Positions 1-12,818 are shown, counted from the stretch's first letter. The stretch: 64,000 bases of DNA from Corbicula japonica (GCA_038501625.1 JAZAYU010000012.1:11963338-12027337), one strand, 5' to 3'. Translations and numbers: made by a program. The notes: generated by a model from the letters alone, not told the origin.

Positions 1-140
1 TTTCAACTTGCACTTGTTTTGTGATATGATAACATGTAGGGGGCAAGTGTGAGATTGGTGCACCCAAGAACCTTGTTTAAACCTCCAGTGGCAAATTGTT
101 TTGCCACTGAACGATCCAATGAGTTAACCCCCGGGTTCTC
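1..140 (+). repeat. Dispersed repeat R1, copy A
   Basis: The segment around 45-120 (GTGAGATTGGTGCACCCAAG, then a stretch containing CCAGTGGCAAATTGTTTTGC) recurs in reverse complement at about 41090-41190 with only scattered differences. It is therefore a dispersed repeat. The short open frame across it (49-300) begins with nearly the same residues as the frame in the other copy, which reflects shared DNA and not a conserved protein. The element class is unknown. Confidence 0.6.
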
Positions 141-2320
141 ATTTTTGTTAATTGTTTGTGGCGTCCATATTGAAACTGATTATTTCAATACCATTTACTG
201 TTCTTTTCTGCTTCCTCCTCATAATATTAAAAAACAGTCACTAATTCTATATCTGAAAGCACAGACATACCTTCTTTCTGCTGCTTCTTGCGATATTTAA
301 TGCAGGGATACATGAACATGAAGTTTTCTCTTTCGCGAGGATCTTTTGGAAATTGAATTAAAATATAACAAAAAATGTATTTAAGAAAAGTATGGTTTGA
401 ACCTAGAATCCATAAAATCGTTGCCAGCATTGCCATTTATAACTCATCAATTTATATTTTAACCAACAAAATATTATTTAATCGTCTACACGTAACGCCA
501 ATTTAAATATTGCCAATCCCTAGATGATAAATAATGATAGTTCGGCTATTTGAATGAAAAAACAGTATTTTTCTGCTCAAAGAAATACTAGAAGAATCAA
601 CCTCTGGGAAGGATAAAGGATGAATCATTTTAAACCTCATCTGGCATTTGCTTTGGCACCAGTCCAGCTGGTGTACGTGCTAAAAAATACGTTATTCACT
701 CTTTTCTTGAACAAAGTCCTCAATTTTGACTTGCTATATGTACTCTAGAGCCTCAATTATGCATAGAAAAAAAACAAATAAAAGCCCATTCAGTAATTCG
801 GATACCTCGTGTGAACCATATCTTTTCACCGAGTGCTTTTTTCAATGGGCCTTGATGCAAATCTAGCATGTAGGAATTACATGTGACATGGTCCTATAAA
901 TAAGTCATAACCTATTATCATTTACCATGTTATGCTTGATAGTAACGGGAAAACTATAAAAAGGCAAGAATGTAGTCTGAAGCGGTATGACCACATGTGA
1001 CTGCGCTAAAATAACTGGTTGTTAAGAACTGTGCTCCAGCGAATCAACGTTGCCCTGAATCCCGAAAAGACCGTAAACAGCGTTGCAAATCTGCAATCCC
1101 AAACCACGTACAGTTTCTCTCGTGAAGGTTAGATTGAGACTGTGGTTACCATTACGTAGAATAAGCAAGTTGTAAAAATCGCCAACAGGAAATGTGTGCC
1201 AAAATGTAAAAATAAATCAAAATTTACTCACTAGGCCAACGACCATGCTATTTATATTCTTGTTTATTAATGACAAGAATATCTCAATTTTTATTAATGA
1301 AAAGAATATCTCAATGTTAACTTAATCAAGGGCCATAATTCTGTCGTTTCTGAAACAATACAAATAGCAGGTAACAGCTTCCTAAACAAATGAATAGAAT
1401 GCAACTCTGGAGATTGCCATTTCATAAAACTTCGAAACAGACGGATATCATCGTCATCAACGTCATCTTCACCGTTTTCTTAAAATATTAGAACTCTGTT
1501 TTCAGCTTTATACTAAATGATTAAATTAATCCTCTTTTTGCCGCAAAAAGGCACAGTTGTGCCGCATATAAGAAATTTCTGCTTTATGCGTTGAACGTAA
1601 ACGCGTTCGATCTGTTAATGCGTTGAAAATTACCGCATACACGAACAAATATTTGTTTATGCGGTGATGCTCCAATGCGGCGTTACAATGCACACTTAAG
1701 TACCTTGCAAAGGAAATGGTTCACAACGTTAAAAAGCAGAATAATAGTGATTGTGCATTATTTTAATCGTAATGTACTCAGATTTTTAAAAAAATATTAT
1801 TTGGTTAGTTAGATGTAACAAATTATGTTTAAAATTTACCTTATTAAAATCAAAATAATTATGGAATTGTAAGCATGTCTTTTTCACAGCGCTCTTTGAA
1901 ATTGCAGGCTGATTGACCAATTAGGCGTAATTGCAGCCTTAATGTCAAAAGAAAACCAGTCCCCGGTGTTTCAAACAATGCATTAAACAGACACTTTTCT
2001 AATCATTGTCTTCTCGACTCGTATTTGTTTACACAAACATTTCATATCCCAGTTATTAACCCTTGTTATTTTCACGCCTTTTAAATAATATGCTCACCTC
2101 TAACGGAAAACAACGGATAATCTTTCAGATGTTCGACACGCTTGACAATACACATGCCTTTGACATGACAACCTGAGATCGTCACTTTCGATGGCATTTA
2201 TGAAAGATCCGGTTTTAAGAGGATTTTTAAGAGCAAAATGCAAATAAAATCGTAACCCAAAAAAGTGTTTTGGTGTAAACTGATAATCACAAATGGGGTT
2301 TGCAAGAAAAAAAAGAAATT
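141..2320. other. No recognisable gene
   Basis: AT-rich sequence with short, unconvincing open frames on both strands. I see no domain, splice-supported exon, RNA gene or strong repeat here. Confidence 0.5.
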
Positions 2321-3347
2321 AAGGCGTCGTAAACATTGCAAATGGCGAAAAGTGGCTAAAATTTCAAAACTGAATTTTGGTGGAAATACCTATTGCCACC
2401 TAGATTTTAGTAAAGAAATGTATTTTAGCTAAGGATGAAGTTGAAGTTTGCAAGCTCAATTTAGTCTAATTCATGTTTTAATTACAAAGCACTTGCTAAA
2501 ACAAAAGAAAAACCGTTTGCATGAGAACTCTGAAATTCATGGACAATATACCAAAGCAACTCATACCTGAAATAAGTATATACTGGTCTACAATGTTTAG
2601 TGCCAATTCGTCAAAATAATGTTACGGTTTTCAAGAAATTCAAGGAAAACTTACTTCCGGGTTTCTACTTTCGGTTTGAAGTCAATCACTTTGATGTACC
2701 TTTTCAAAGTTCGACATCAATTCTCACTGGCAGACTAATAAAAGTGAAAAAATATGGTGTCGCATGGCTGTATTTAAGTTTGGATGCTCAAGTTGTTTGA
2801 AAAAATGCTTTATTTACATAGAACAGACACACACAAAAAAGAAATATCGTTTGCACAAGAAGTCTGGAATGACTGTTTAAAACGTCTAGAAAAATGATAT
2901 AGGTATCATGTAAACACTTATTTATAATACTTTGCGGTCATCTGTCAAAATAATGTCAGAAATTTTAAGAAGTACATTTTGACTCCAAACTGAAACTGAA
3001 AGTAGAAACCCGGAAGTAAGTTTGCCATGAATTTCTTGAAAACCTTAACATTATTTTGACGAATTGGCACTAAACATTGTAGACCAGCATATGCTTATTT
3101 CAGGTATGAGTTGCTTTGGTATATTGTCCATGAATTTTAGAGTTCTCATGCAAACGGTTTTTCTTTTTTTAGTATGTGCTTGGTAATTAGAACATGAATT
3201 AGACTAAATTGAGCTTGCAAACTTTAACTACATCCTTAGATAAAATACATTTCTTTACTAAAATCTAGGTGGCAATAGGTATTTCCACCAAAATTCAATT
3301 TTGAAATTTTATCCACTTTACGCCATTTGCAATGTTTGCGACGCCTT
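2321..3347. mobile_element. Large foldback element F1, copy 1
   Basis: The two ends are inverted copies of each other. The left end starts AAGGCGTCG followed by AAACATTGCAAATGGCGAAA. The right end finishes with the reverse complement, ending TTTGCGACGCCTT. The arms run to about 365 bp (2321-2685 and 2985-3347) with minor differences, and the ~300-bp centre is less symmetric. No transposase is encoded. The same element occurs at 34635-35778, so this is a non-autonomous foldback transposon family. The open frame at 2600-2800 lies in the arm and is not a gene. Confidence 0.75.
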
Positions 3348-3476
3348 GCAAACATTAACTACGTCCTTAGCTAAATACATTTCTTTACTAAAATCTAGGT
3401 GGCAATAAGTATTTCCCCCAAAATTCATTTTTGAAATTTTGGCCACTTTTCGCCATTTGCAATGTTTGCGACCTCT
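3348..3476. repeat. Extra copy of the F1 right end
   Basis: Immediately after the F1 right terminus, about 130 bp repeat the right-arm end again, from GCAAACATTAACTACGTCC to TGTTTGCGACC. The element therefore ends in a tandem duplication of its terminus, probably from unequal exchange or a nested truncated copy. Confidence 0.65.
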
Positions 3477-4546
3477 TTGTTAGGTTTCGCAAATTCTTTC
3501 AAGTTCGGTATTAATTTAACTTAATCCGAATCCGAATTTGTTTCAGTTACTAAATGACAGATGCGGAACCGTGGACATATGTAAAAAATGTGGACTCGAA
3601 TCTTTCACTGGCAGGAAAAAAAGCACATGAGAGATATTCTCCGTTTGCATTCACTTCGCTCAGGTGTGAAATTTCATACTTTTTAAGGACAAAAGTGATC
3701 ATTGGCAACCTCCGATAGATAAATGCATATAGATGACGTTAATAAATTCAGAATTTGTTTCGTTTCTGGTTGGACACGTTTGAAGCTTCGGTGCCTGAAA
3801 ATGTAAATTCTATATTTTTATGAATATTACAAATACAACAATTTTGACTACGAAATTTATCATTACTTTACTATCAACCGCAAAACAACAACACTAAATC
3901 ATATTGAAAGTTAAACACAAAGCACTGATTGAGTCTATTCTCTATAACTCACAAAAATTATACATGATCGTGTGATTTTACGAATTTGTATTTTTTATCA
4001 TTTTACAGTAACATAGTTTTATTTAAATGCTGAAATGGCACCTTGTTAAACCGCCTCCATCCAACCGCAAAATAAGGTAAATGACGCGAGAACGATTATC
4101 GATTCAGCGCAATATGTATCGGCCCCCTCCTTTTGAGAAAATAAAAAAATTGTCTTACTTCAACCTCAAAACAGACTATCGCAACATTATGTTTCCAAAG
4201 AAAAAGAATATCACTTGAAAGATAAACTTGTCTTCTTTTTGGATCCGTTTGCACCTAAGCTTTTATTTCAATAGAAATAGTGTAATTAATTCGTTAAAAA
4301 CGAACAGATCGCCGATTTTCAATAGAGTATATAGGAGATGGTTAACTTTAACCTCAAAACAGACTATCGCAATATACTTTAATATTTATGAAATAGATAT
4401 TGAATGTCAAGCAAAGATTCAATTTTATGAAACCGTTTGCACCTAAGGATTGAGATGAGCAGAAAAAAGTTATGCACATTAAACCTGTGTCTTCTGTGTT
4501 CTATATAGCGAAAATTTCGCTTATCGGATAACCCGGTGAGGTAGTT
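3477..4546. other. No recognisable gene
   Basis: Unique AT-rich sequence. The phrase ACCTCAAAACAGACTATCGC occurs twice, at about 4163 and 4351, so a small local duplication is present. The frame at 4228-4446 has no recognisable features. Confidence 0.45.
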
Positions 4547-5224
4547 TTTGCAGTATGATAACCTCTATGTTCCGGCTAGGGGACAATACCCTCTATTTTT
4601 CGGCTAGTAGACAATACCCTATTATTTCTGGCTAGTAGACAATACCCTATAATTTCTGGCTAGTAGACAATAACCTCTAGGTTCCGGCTAGTAGACAATA
4701 ACCTATATTTTCTGGCTAGTAGACAATACCGTCTAGGTTCCGGCTAGTAGACAATAACCTATAATTTCTGGCCAGTAGACAATACCCTATATTTTCTGGC
4801 TAGTAGAAAATAACCTCTAGGTCCCGACTAGTAGACAATACCCTATATTTTCTGGCTAGTAGACAATACCCTCTAGGTTCTGGCTAGTAGACAATAACCT
4901 CTAGGTTCCGGCTAGTAGACAAAACCCAATATTTTCTGGCAGTAGACAATAACCTCTAGGTTCCGGCTAGTAGACAATACCCTATATTTTCTGGCTAGTA
5001 GACAATACCCTCTAGGTTCCGGCTAGTAGACAATAACCTATATTTTCTGGCTAGTAGACAATACCCTCTAGGTTCCGGCTAGTAGACAATACCCTCTAGG
5101 TTCCGGCTAGTAGACAATACCCTCTAGGTTCCGGCTAGTAGACAATACCCTCTAGGTTCCGGCTAGTAGACAATACCTTCTAGGTTCCGGCTAGGAGACA
5201 ATAACCTCTATGTTCCGGCTAGGA
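4547..5224 (+). repeat. 28-bp minisatellite, about 24 copies
   Basis: Tandem units of about 28 bp built on GGCTAGTAGACAATACCC or GGCTAGTAGACAATAACC. Two unit types intermix. One ends TCTAGGTTCC and the other ends TATATTTTCT. The last several units (about 5045-5165) are nearly uniform TCTAGGTTCC copies, which suggests recent homogenisation at that end. No coding role is visible. Confidence 0.9.
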
Positions 5225-7498
5225 TAGATGGTTTGATATATTTGGTAATAAAAGTGTTTTGCCATATTGTTTGATAATGATGTGTAGCATCGACATGAAA
5301 TCTGGTAATAACAACAAGGTAAATGTTACCAACGCTCGACTTTTCCGTTTTACTAGATCGGTTGATGAATGAAGAGTACTGGAATGGATCATGGGCGTCC
5401 GCCGATGATGAGTGAACCCTGTCAGGTTCTTGGTAAATTCTTAGCATCGTAAATATCAAACGAAATTCGATGCCATTCCTTATTATATGGGTATTGATAT
5501 CAAAGCAATATGTCTTATTCTGGTGTAAAATAGTTTAAAAATCTTGAATTTATCTAAAATTGTTTGTTTGCTGATATTTTATTTATTCTTTTTCATTTCT
5601 ATAAGGAAGAAAATTGTTATCTGATATGGGCGCTACGCACAGTCCAATTTAAAACTGTATCACACGGTATGTACCTAGATTATGAGAATCGCGGATAACG
5701 ATAGATTCTGAGAATAATGATAGATCGCCAGCTCGGAGAAACAGCATGGACAAGTAAGTTATTGTATGAATTTCATGTTATTGTGATCTAATACTTATCT
5801 TTTGCGATAGATAACTATCAAGCGATGTCCTTACCTTCCTCTCATACCCATACATTCGGAATCGGCCGTCAGATAAAGAGGAAAACAGGAAAATGATCAC
5901 GCAACATCCCAGATTTCTACAAATTACATATTATAATGCCCATTTAAAAATATTTAGGCATGTTTTTGTAAACGACGCTGCAGTTATCAAAGCCCAAACA
6001 TCGACAATCAATATGTCATCCAGCTAGAGCCAGTAGCATGGGTATTTTCCTTAACAAATACATTTTTTCTGAGGCACTTGAAGCAAATTGGATAATGGGG
6101 ATTCGCTCGGTTGATAATGGGAAATTCAAATATTTATGAAATGGATCATGGTGGAGTTTTCGTGTTTTTCTTCGTTTAAATGAGCAGATAAAATTATTTT
6201 ATTTTAATAATTCTTGTATTCAGTCAAGTTTGCTATACACTATGATCATTACAAAACATCTGTATCTTTTCATTATACTGTTCAGCTTTTGTTCGTAGCT
6301 TTAATCCAATTAAACCGTAACAAATTGTATTGTACGGTGTTCCCTTGAGGCCATCGTTGTTTAGCCCTGTCGACATCTTCGGCAAGAACATGAAACAACA
6401 GCACGTATTATCTTCTAACATAATTTTCAAATATCCGGGTCTCATTTATACAGAATAGTTTCTTTTGTTTTTTTTTATATACATATTTATATCGCATATT
6501 TTGTCTAAAAGATAATATGAAGGTAACGTGTTACGTATCACAACGCAAACAAAGGTGTTAAAATATGAAAAAATAAACTGTAGAACACTTGTTAACAAAG
6601 AATAAACATGTAAATATTGTTACACAATCAATGTAAGGGTAAATTTACATTTAAATCTAAAGATGTTAAGCGTTACTCACGCAAACATTTTCTCTCACAC
6701 CAGATCATGACAACTGACATGTACTTATTAGACTAAAATTTCTGCGAAATTCGCTCTTTTTCAGTCAATTATAAGTTTTGCATATTGGCACACTTAATAA
6801 AAACCACAACTAAATCATGATACTTAATTGATACAGTTTTTTAAACAGTAACTTCCCAATTGGCAAAGGACGCCACTCTCAAAAGCGTTCTTATGTATAA
6901 CGGTTGGCTCCCATTACGTGAATACGTATCTTAGACCATAATAGTTATAGTAATTAACTAATATATTTATCACCAAAAATTCAGATTCGCTTAACCCGGG
7001 TGTTAAGATTATTTGGGTTAGTTCTTAGTTGATGCCTTCGGGACAGAAAGAAATTTAGGCTATTTCGGAAGACCATTAAGGTAAATGGGTCATTTATCTT
7101 GTCAGTAGGGCTGGTGGTATTATTTCATAAAGATAGCAGTTTGCGAAAAGATATGGAACATGCAAAAAAGCATAGAATAAATAGTATTAAGGTTGAAATA
7201 AGGAAAACTATACCATTATCCAGTCATGAATTTACATTATCCATTGACTTTTTCTAGGCGAATCCCGTTATCCAATTTGCCTTAAGTGCCTCAGAAAAAA
7301 AAAGTTTACTTATTTGTCATTAAATAAGAAAGATTTATTAAACGCTGTTTGAGAACAACGCTAAAGGAACGTTATTTTATGCGAATTAGGAAGGATACCG
7401 TTTGAAACTATTTATTTTTACAATATGATTAAAAATTGGACCTGAATCCTCGCTTTGTTGATTTATAAATGCGTGTTATTAATTTAATATGTTGAAAC
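5225..7498. other. No recognisable gene
   Basis: AT-rich unique-looking DNA. The short minus-strand frames at 5208-5459 and 6233-6445 have no recognisable domain or clear splice context. Confidence 0.45.
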
Positions 7499-7648
7499 AT
7501 GTTAATTTTTCTTGTGAGTATTTTATTTTTTTCTATGCGTTCTATAGGTGATCAAGTGTTCACCAATAGTTTTGAAGTAGCAAGAAGGACGTTTACAGTA
7601 TGGGTTGAACCGAATGAAACAATTACAGCGGAATTCCGGAATGTAGAA
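7499..7648 (+). CDS. Candidate orphan exon, unknown product
   Basis: An open frame starts at ATG 7499 and reaches a good splice donor (GAA|GTAAGC) at 7649. Translation begins with a hydrophobic, signal-peptide-like stretch (MLIFLVSILFFSMRSIG) followed by DQVFTNSFEVARRTF and PNETITAEFRNVE, whose composition looks protein-like. Alternatively the exon starts at 7548, after a pyrimidine-rich acceptor ending TCTATAG, giving a 101-bp internal exon. No protein family is recognised. No joining exon could be identified in the following kilobases. It could be a first exon of a secreted or membrane protein, an internal exon, or chance. Confidence 0.3.
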
Positions 7649-7691
7649 GTAAGCAAAGACATTTTAAAAATGAGCACAGAAGTATATTAAG

Positions 7692-8199
7692 ATTTTAAAA
7701 AAGCAAACGGTCCACTGGTTGCTGAGATATTGTCTGTTAAATATTGATCCCAATATAGGCAGGCGGTCTTTTTGAGGTGACCAGTGACGTCATCCAATAA
7801 TGAGCACAAATCATTTTTTAATTAATATTTTGTATTACGTAAATAATTTTTATAAACAAAATTCACATAAAAACCTGAAAATTGATTTTATAATGAACTT
7901 CCAATTTTATTACATTGCAAAATGAACTGTGTTAGGATTTTTCTTATTAAGTATTTATATTTGTGCACAAGAATCAATGATGTCACTGGTCGACCCAATC
8001 AAAATGGCTGTCCCCAAAAAGCCATTACAATATGGAACTACAGATAGCCATAGTATAGCTATTTATGGTCCGATTTTCAAACTTCTTTCGTTGATGTGAA
8101 GAAAATTTATAGATCTTTGCAATTAGGTACATTTTATTTTTTCGAAATTCTCCTTTAAGAAAAAAAAAATAAAAGGAAATATGGATTTCACGTTGAAAG
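7692..8199. other. No recognisable gene
   Basis: AT-rich sequence with no domain, RNA gene or strong repeat visible. The minus-strand frame at 8025-8207 is Lys/Phe-rich and not convincing. Confidence 0.4.
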
Positions 8200-8700
8200 T
8201 CGGACAATTGCAGTAGAAATAATTGAGCAAGTGACTACAAAACGAGAGATGTTTGTAAAACACTAAAGCCCCCAAACGCCATTTGGAGAGTAATCTGCTG
8301 TTTATTTATTGAAGGTCACTGTGACCTTGATCTTTGACCTGCTGACCTCAAAATCCATAGGGGCCTACTTGTGATTACTAACCTCCATACCAAATATAAC
8401 CGACGGAACGGACAATTGCAGTAGAAATAATAAGCAAGTTACTACAAAACGATTTCACTTTAGATGACTATGGTATTCCCGACCTTTCGGATTTAAAACT
8501 TAAAGAAAGAATAATAAATAACAAGAGATGTTTTTAAAATATTAAAGTCCCCAAACGCCATTTGGCGAGTAATCTGCTGTTTATTTATTGAAGGCCACTG
8601 TGACCTTGATCTTTGACCTGATGACCTCAAAATCCATTGGGGCATACTTGTGATTACTTACCTCCGTACCAAATAAGACCGACGGAACGACCTACCAACA
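8200..8700 (+). repeat. Two direct copies of a molluscan-type dispersed repeat
   Basis: Copy 1 (about 8245-8405) and copy 2 (about 8520-8690) share CCCCAAACGCCATTTGG, TAATCTGCTGTTTATTTATT, GTGACCTTGATCTTTGACCT and a tail CCGACGGAACG. The preceding phrase GACAATTGCAGTAGAAATAA also occurs before each copy (8206 and 8411), so the duplication includes flanking DNA. GTGACCTTGACCT-type elements are common in bivalve genomes. No protein is encoded. Confidence 0.8.
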
Positions 8701-9780
8701 TGTGCAAAACAATAAAGTACTTCCGCTTCTTTCAAGGAGGGCATAATAAGACAAGTACACACAACGACAAGGTTTAACAATGTTTAAAGCGAAACTAAAC
8801 CGAAATCAAAATAAATGTTTAAAAATATTCGTATGTCACGTGACAAGTTTGCTGGCGACTAGTGGAATTACCTGAAATAGCATCGCTTTTATAGATGCTT
8901 TTTGAATTTATACTAAAAGGGATATATTGTCGATACGTTATGATTACGTAACTGATGGTATATGTAATAACTGAAAACTGACAGAAATATAAGAAACCCT
9001 TTTGTCTAACAAGTGTATACAATATAAGATTTTTGTTAAAGTGTGACCTTGAATTTCCTGGTCCTATCAATAGATAACAAAAGAATAAAATTGCTGATTT
9101 CTATTTTCATATTTGAACATTATGTAAATGAACCTAACATATTGTTGACAGTATCATATTACTCATGTGGGTATTTAAAGTGATGCTTTGTGTTTCTTAT
9201 TTTTGTGTTTGGATGTCAGCAACTCCTAGCAACATGTGCGTGCTATGCTACGTCACACGCCAACTTAACATCGTGCAACGTCCAAAAAAATTATGAACGG
9301 CTCTACTGTAGCCATGCCTTTTAAAGTAATACGTCACACAGTTTACCATCAGAAATTATGATTTGTTAGATAAGTCTTCATCGTAAAGGACGAAGTTGAA
9401 TTGTAAATATTACAAATATAAACCAAATAATATTACAACATTATCATTATTATGACAATATTTATATATAGCAGTAAGATAATGACATGAACAATAAGAG
9501 TTACATCAGGAGATTGACCCCGTAACATTTAAAATGTCATTTGATAACCTAGATTTGAATTTTATTTAAAATATGGAAACAATGAGCCATGATCCTTCAC
9601 AAGAAGTATTATGGTCTGAAAGCATGGCAAACATAAACCAAGGTAAATAAATATTTTCTTGCCCAAAATCAAGATTAAACCTATAACAACGACGATAAAT
9701 AAATAAATGTATTAATATTATATGCAAAACAATGTATAAGGACTATTTAAATATCAGTCAATGCTCTCCGTTTTCATTCT
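8701..9780. other. No recognisable gene
   Basis: AT-rich sequence with scattered stops in all frames and nothing assignable. Confidence 0.45.
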
Positions 9781-9980
9781 TTGGTGGATCAATTATTGCA
9801 TTGTATCCGGTTCAGGTATTTTTCTGTAATTCCCCGTAATCATAATTAAATAAGGTAATAGATCTTATCAGTCTGTTCTTTGGTTGATCAATTATTGCAT
9901 TGTATCCGGTTCAGGTATTTTTCTGTAATTCCCGGTAATCATAATTACATAAGTTTATAGATCTTATCAGTCTGTTCTTT
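9781..9980 (+). repeat. 99-bp direct tandem duplication
   Basis: Two adjacent units of 99 bp starting TTGGTGGATCAATTATTGC and TTGGTTGATCAATTATTGC, with very few differences. Each ends ATCTTATCAGTCTGTTCTTT. Confidence 0.9.
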
Positions 9981-10463
9981 ATTATATGAACAATATGGCA
10001 TGATATGTAGTTGAAACTTTAAGACATCTTATTGTTATCTACAACTTGTAAACAATGGCAAATAATATATTCACATACTCATTGGCGACCAAAATAATAC
10101 CACAGTATTTGTTATGCAAAATAATCCCGTTAATTTGATTAGAACAAGCGCTCATTTCAGGAACACAAGACAACAAGAAACCAAGTAGAATCTAAAATAA
10201 TTTAGGCTTATGAACCATACGAAAATTATTTTGCTTTTTACCATCTTTTATTTAATATATATATTTTACTATCGATCGATCCTGATAGGGCATATCTAGT
10301 CAGGCTTTAATAGCAAAATGTAACTCGATCGTTTTGTTTGTGGCTTAAAATTAAAAGAGAATACAAAAAGTGGCGAACTTTAAGAGCCTCAGTCTATTTC
10401 TTGTGCTAATGAAGTTTTTCTAACAATCAAACTCAAGAAATTTAACTAATGAAAGGCTTATGT
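9981..10463. other. No recognisable gene
   Basis: AT-rich sequence with no exon or repeat I can support. Confidence 0.4.
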
Positions 10464-10551
10464 TTAATCTACGACAATAATCGAGCGTGAGTTTATTCTA
10501 CGACAATAATCGAGCGTGAGTTTATTCTACGACAATAATCGAGCGTGAGTG
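10464..10551 (+). repeat. 29-bp tandem repeat, three copies
   Basis: Three units containing CTACGACAATAATCGAGCGT with starts spaced exactly 29 bp apart (10469, 10498, 10527). They are essentially identical. Confidence 0.9.
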
Positions 10552-10854
10552 TTTCCAGGATTGATCTTTTATAAAATAAAGTCGAAAAACGCTGCTGTGT
10601 CCGTTTCTTTTAAAACAATTATTATTCCCACTTCACGTTTATTCTTAAAGAAAACTGTTAGGCAGTGAACGTGCACTTATGTGGTCAACTCTTGTTAGCA
10701 AAATTCATTATACTGCAGTTGTCTGGTTAGAATAAACATCCTGTTATTTTTTGTCACTTCATCCATACCTAGAGGCTATAATTTCATGCTTCGGTACGGA
10801 TTGAAACATCCCAATAAACAGTTTCAAAATAAACAGTTTCTCTAGGAAGATCAG

Positions 10855-10940
10855 CGAGGGCAATATGATCGTTTTCAATGATTTTAAGAGTCGAGTCTTA
10901 AGAGTCGGGCAATATGATCGTTTTCATTATGTTCAGAGTT
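10855..10940 (+). repeat. Short duplicated segment
   Basis: GGGCAATATGATCGTTTTCA occurs twice about 50 bp apart, with AAGAGTCGAGTC-type sequence between and after. This is a small local duplication. Confidence 0.7.
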
Positions 10941-12509
10941 GAGTCAAATTTCTCGGCATTGCGTTATAATCTAATGTGTAATGACGCGGCCCAGCATATT
11001 ATGCCTCGTTCTAAAATTCGGAGATTATGTGGTATCGATAAAAACACGTAATACAACGGTATTGGGAAACAGGTCTATTCGGAATCTCCGGTATTCGGAG
11101 ATTTTCGTTTCAATAAAAAAGGAGGAAAAAATCGGGACCGTGCGGTTTTCGAAGGATTCCGAATTATAGAGGATCCAGTTTAGGGAGTTTTGACTATATC
11201 ATACGTTTGAAGCGGGTTAGTTTCCAATGGTCATGCCTGGACGTATCTCCACCACGAATTTCTGTTACAAATAGATGCTGATGAACTTAGATGCAAAGCT
11301 ATGTGGAGCCTGAATTGCTCATCATACATGTACACACGCCATGTCATGTCACCCCTTGGGTTGTTGCAAATTCCCATAAATGTTCTAGTCCTAGTAAAAT
11401 GCAAAAGTTCATATACCTTATTAGAACGAGGTGACAGATTAACGCATAAAAAAAAATCGAAAATATACCGGTGTTCACTTTTAATGCTTTGAATGCAATC
11501 TTTACAGTTTGGGTCGTGTTTCTATTACCCTCTGTGTTGAAATTCTAACAATACTTCCACTGCAAAGAGCGCCGAGTTCTATTGAACCTTTAAGTAGCAA
11601 TGCTAAATGCATATATTTGTCCAAAATCATCTCTTGTTGGATCGCCGGAAAACGCCCAAAATATGCGATGGAACATGCGAATTTAGGTCATTGCCGGTAC
11701 GATGAAAAACCGACGACAGCAAACGCACGACGCCCTTTTGATCGTTCAGAGAATTTAGGCAACCACACCCTTCTTGTAAATAATTAATTTCTGTTACTCT
11801 TAAAATTTATTCAAAAACATTACCTGGATCACGTTGTACCCCAGTACCATGTCCCATAAAGTGATCAATCCTGTTCCGCTCTATTCCCTGTGCCGACATA
11901 GCAATATTTTACGACGTAAGATTTAAATTTTGAGTCTTAAAATTTGTCTGTGAACAATAGAAATATCGTCCGGGCGAGGGCGGAAGTTGCGCAATATCCG
12001 GTCTATCCCGGAAATAAAATGATATTTTTCTATTCAGTAACGACTTTTTCAATACACAAGAAAGAGCTAATGTTTACAAAGGAGAAAAACTGTATAAACC
12101 CTAGCAACGGGAGTACTACGGATGAACAACCCATAAGAAGTCAATAAACGGGCTAAGGCCAGACCTAAGATATTCTTTCTTTCCCTATCCCGACGTAAGC
12201 AGATTTAGTATGGGTAGGTAGGAAGGTCAAAATATTATTTTTATTTGATTTTTTTAGAATTATGATCCACATGTAGATATTCTAGAATTGACCACAAGGG
12301 GAATACCAACACTCTTATATTCAAATAGTTACCAAGTATAGATGAATTCCTTTTTGCAAACTGACCAAATGGTCCTTTATAAATAATAAAATAAACTTCC
12401 TTATTACTTACAACTGAAATAAAATTTAATAAATATTTCACATTTTGATAATGAAAACTTGAAGTACTGTAATTATTATATATTTAATGGAGATATATTC
12501 AGGTACATA
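10941..12509. other. No recognisable gene
   Basis: Several short plus-strand frames occur (10981-11169, 11301-11492, 11509-11787, 11944-12147). None shows a domain, a signal peptide or a compelling exon boundary. Confidence 0.4.
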
Positions 12510-12818
12510 TCATCTCAGTGTTGCAATATTTTTAACATGAAACTGGACACACTGACTTCTTTGCAGATCAAGTGCTGCAAATAGGAGAGCCGGTGATATT
12601 CCTTTGCTTTCAATTTCCTTTGATATTCCTTTGCTTTCAATTTCCTTATCACCAACAGGCTTAACAACATTGTCAACAATGTCACACATCGTCAACTTTG
12701 CTGACAATCTAAAAATTTTCTTGGACACCAAAGAACAAGTGGTGTCTCCATTTTCACTGAAACGGAGACGCAAACAGAATGTACCCTTTGGTTCGCCAGA
12801 TTTAAAATGCCTGTTCAA
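12510..12818 (-). CDS. Candidate exon or pseudogene, unknown protein
   Basis: The minus-strand frame opens just after a possible acceptor (ATTGAACAG|G) and runs to a TGA stop about 100 codons later. It starts HFKSGEPKGTFCLRLRFSEN, with a later stretch KIFRLSAKLTMCDIVDNVV. Alternating hydrophobic segments followed by an amphipathic helix-like stretch loosely resemble a ubiquitin-like/UBX fold, but this is impression only. A 24-bp perfect duplication gives two copies of KEIESKGIS. The plus-strand frame over the same bases is its shadow. It could be a terminal exon of a decayed gene. The possible exon at 13782-13570 on the same strand ends in an incompatible splice phase. Confidence 0.35.
   Translation of the reverse strand: MNRHFKSGEPKGTFCLRLRFSENGDTTCSLVSKKIFRLSAKLTMCDIVDNVVKPVGDKEIESKGISKEIESKGISPALLFAALDLQRSQCVQFHVKNIATLR
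12600..12650. repeat. 24-bp in-frame duplication
   Basis: TTCCTTTGCTTTCAATTTCC occurs twice in tandem with a 24-bp period. Because 24 is a multiple of three, the minus-strand frame stays open and gains eight residues. Confidence 0.85.

Noticed and set aside
4547..5224. CRISPR-like array
   Set aside because: Units are contiguous 28-bp minisatellite copies without unique spacers, in a eukaryotic context.
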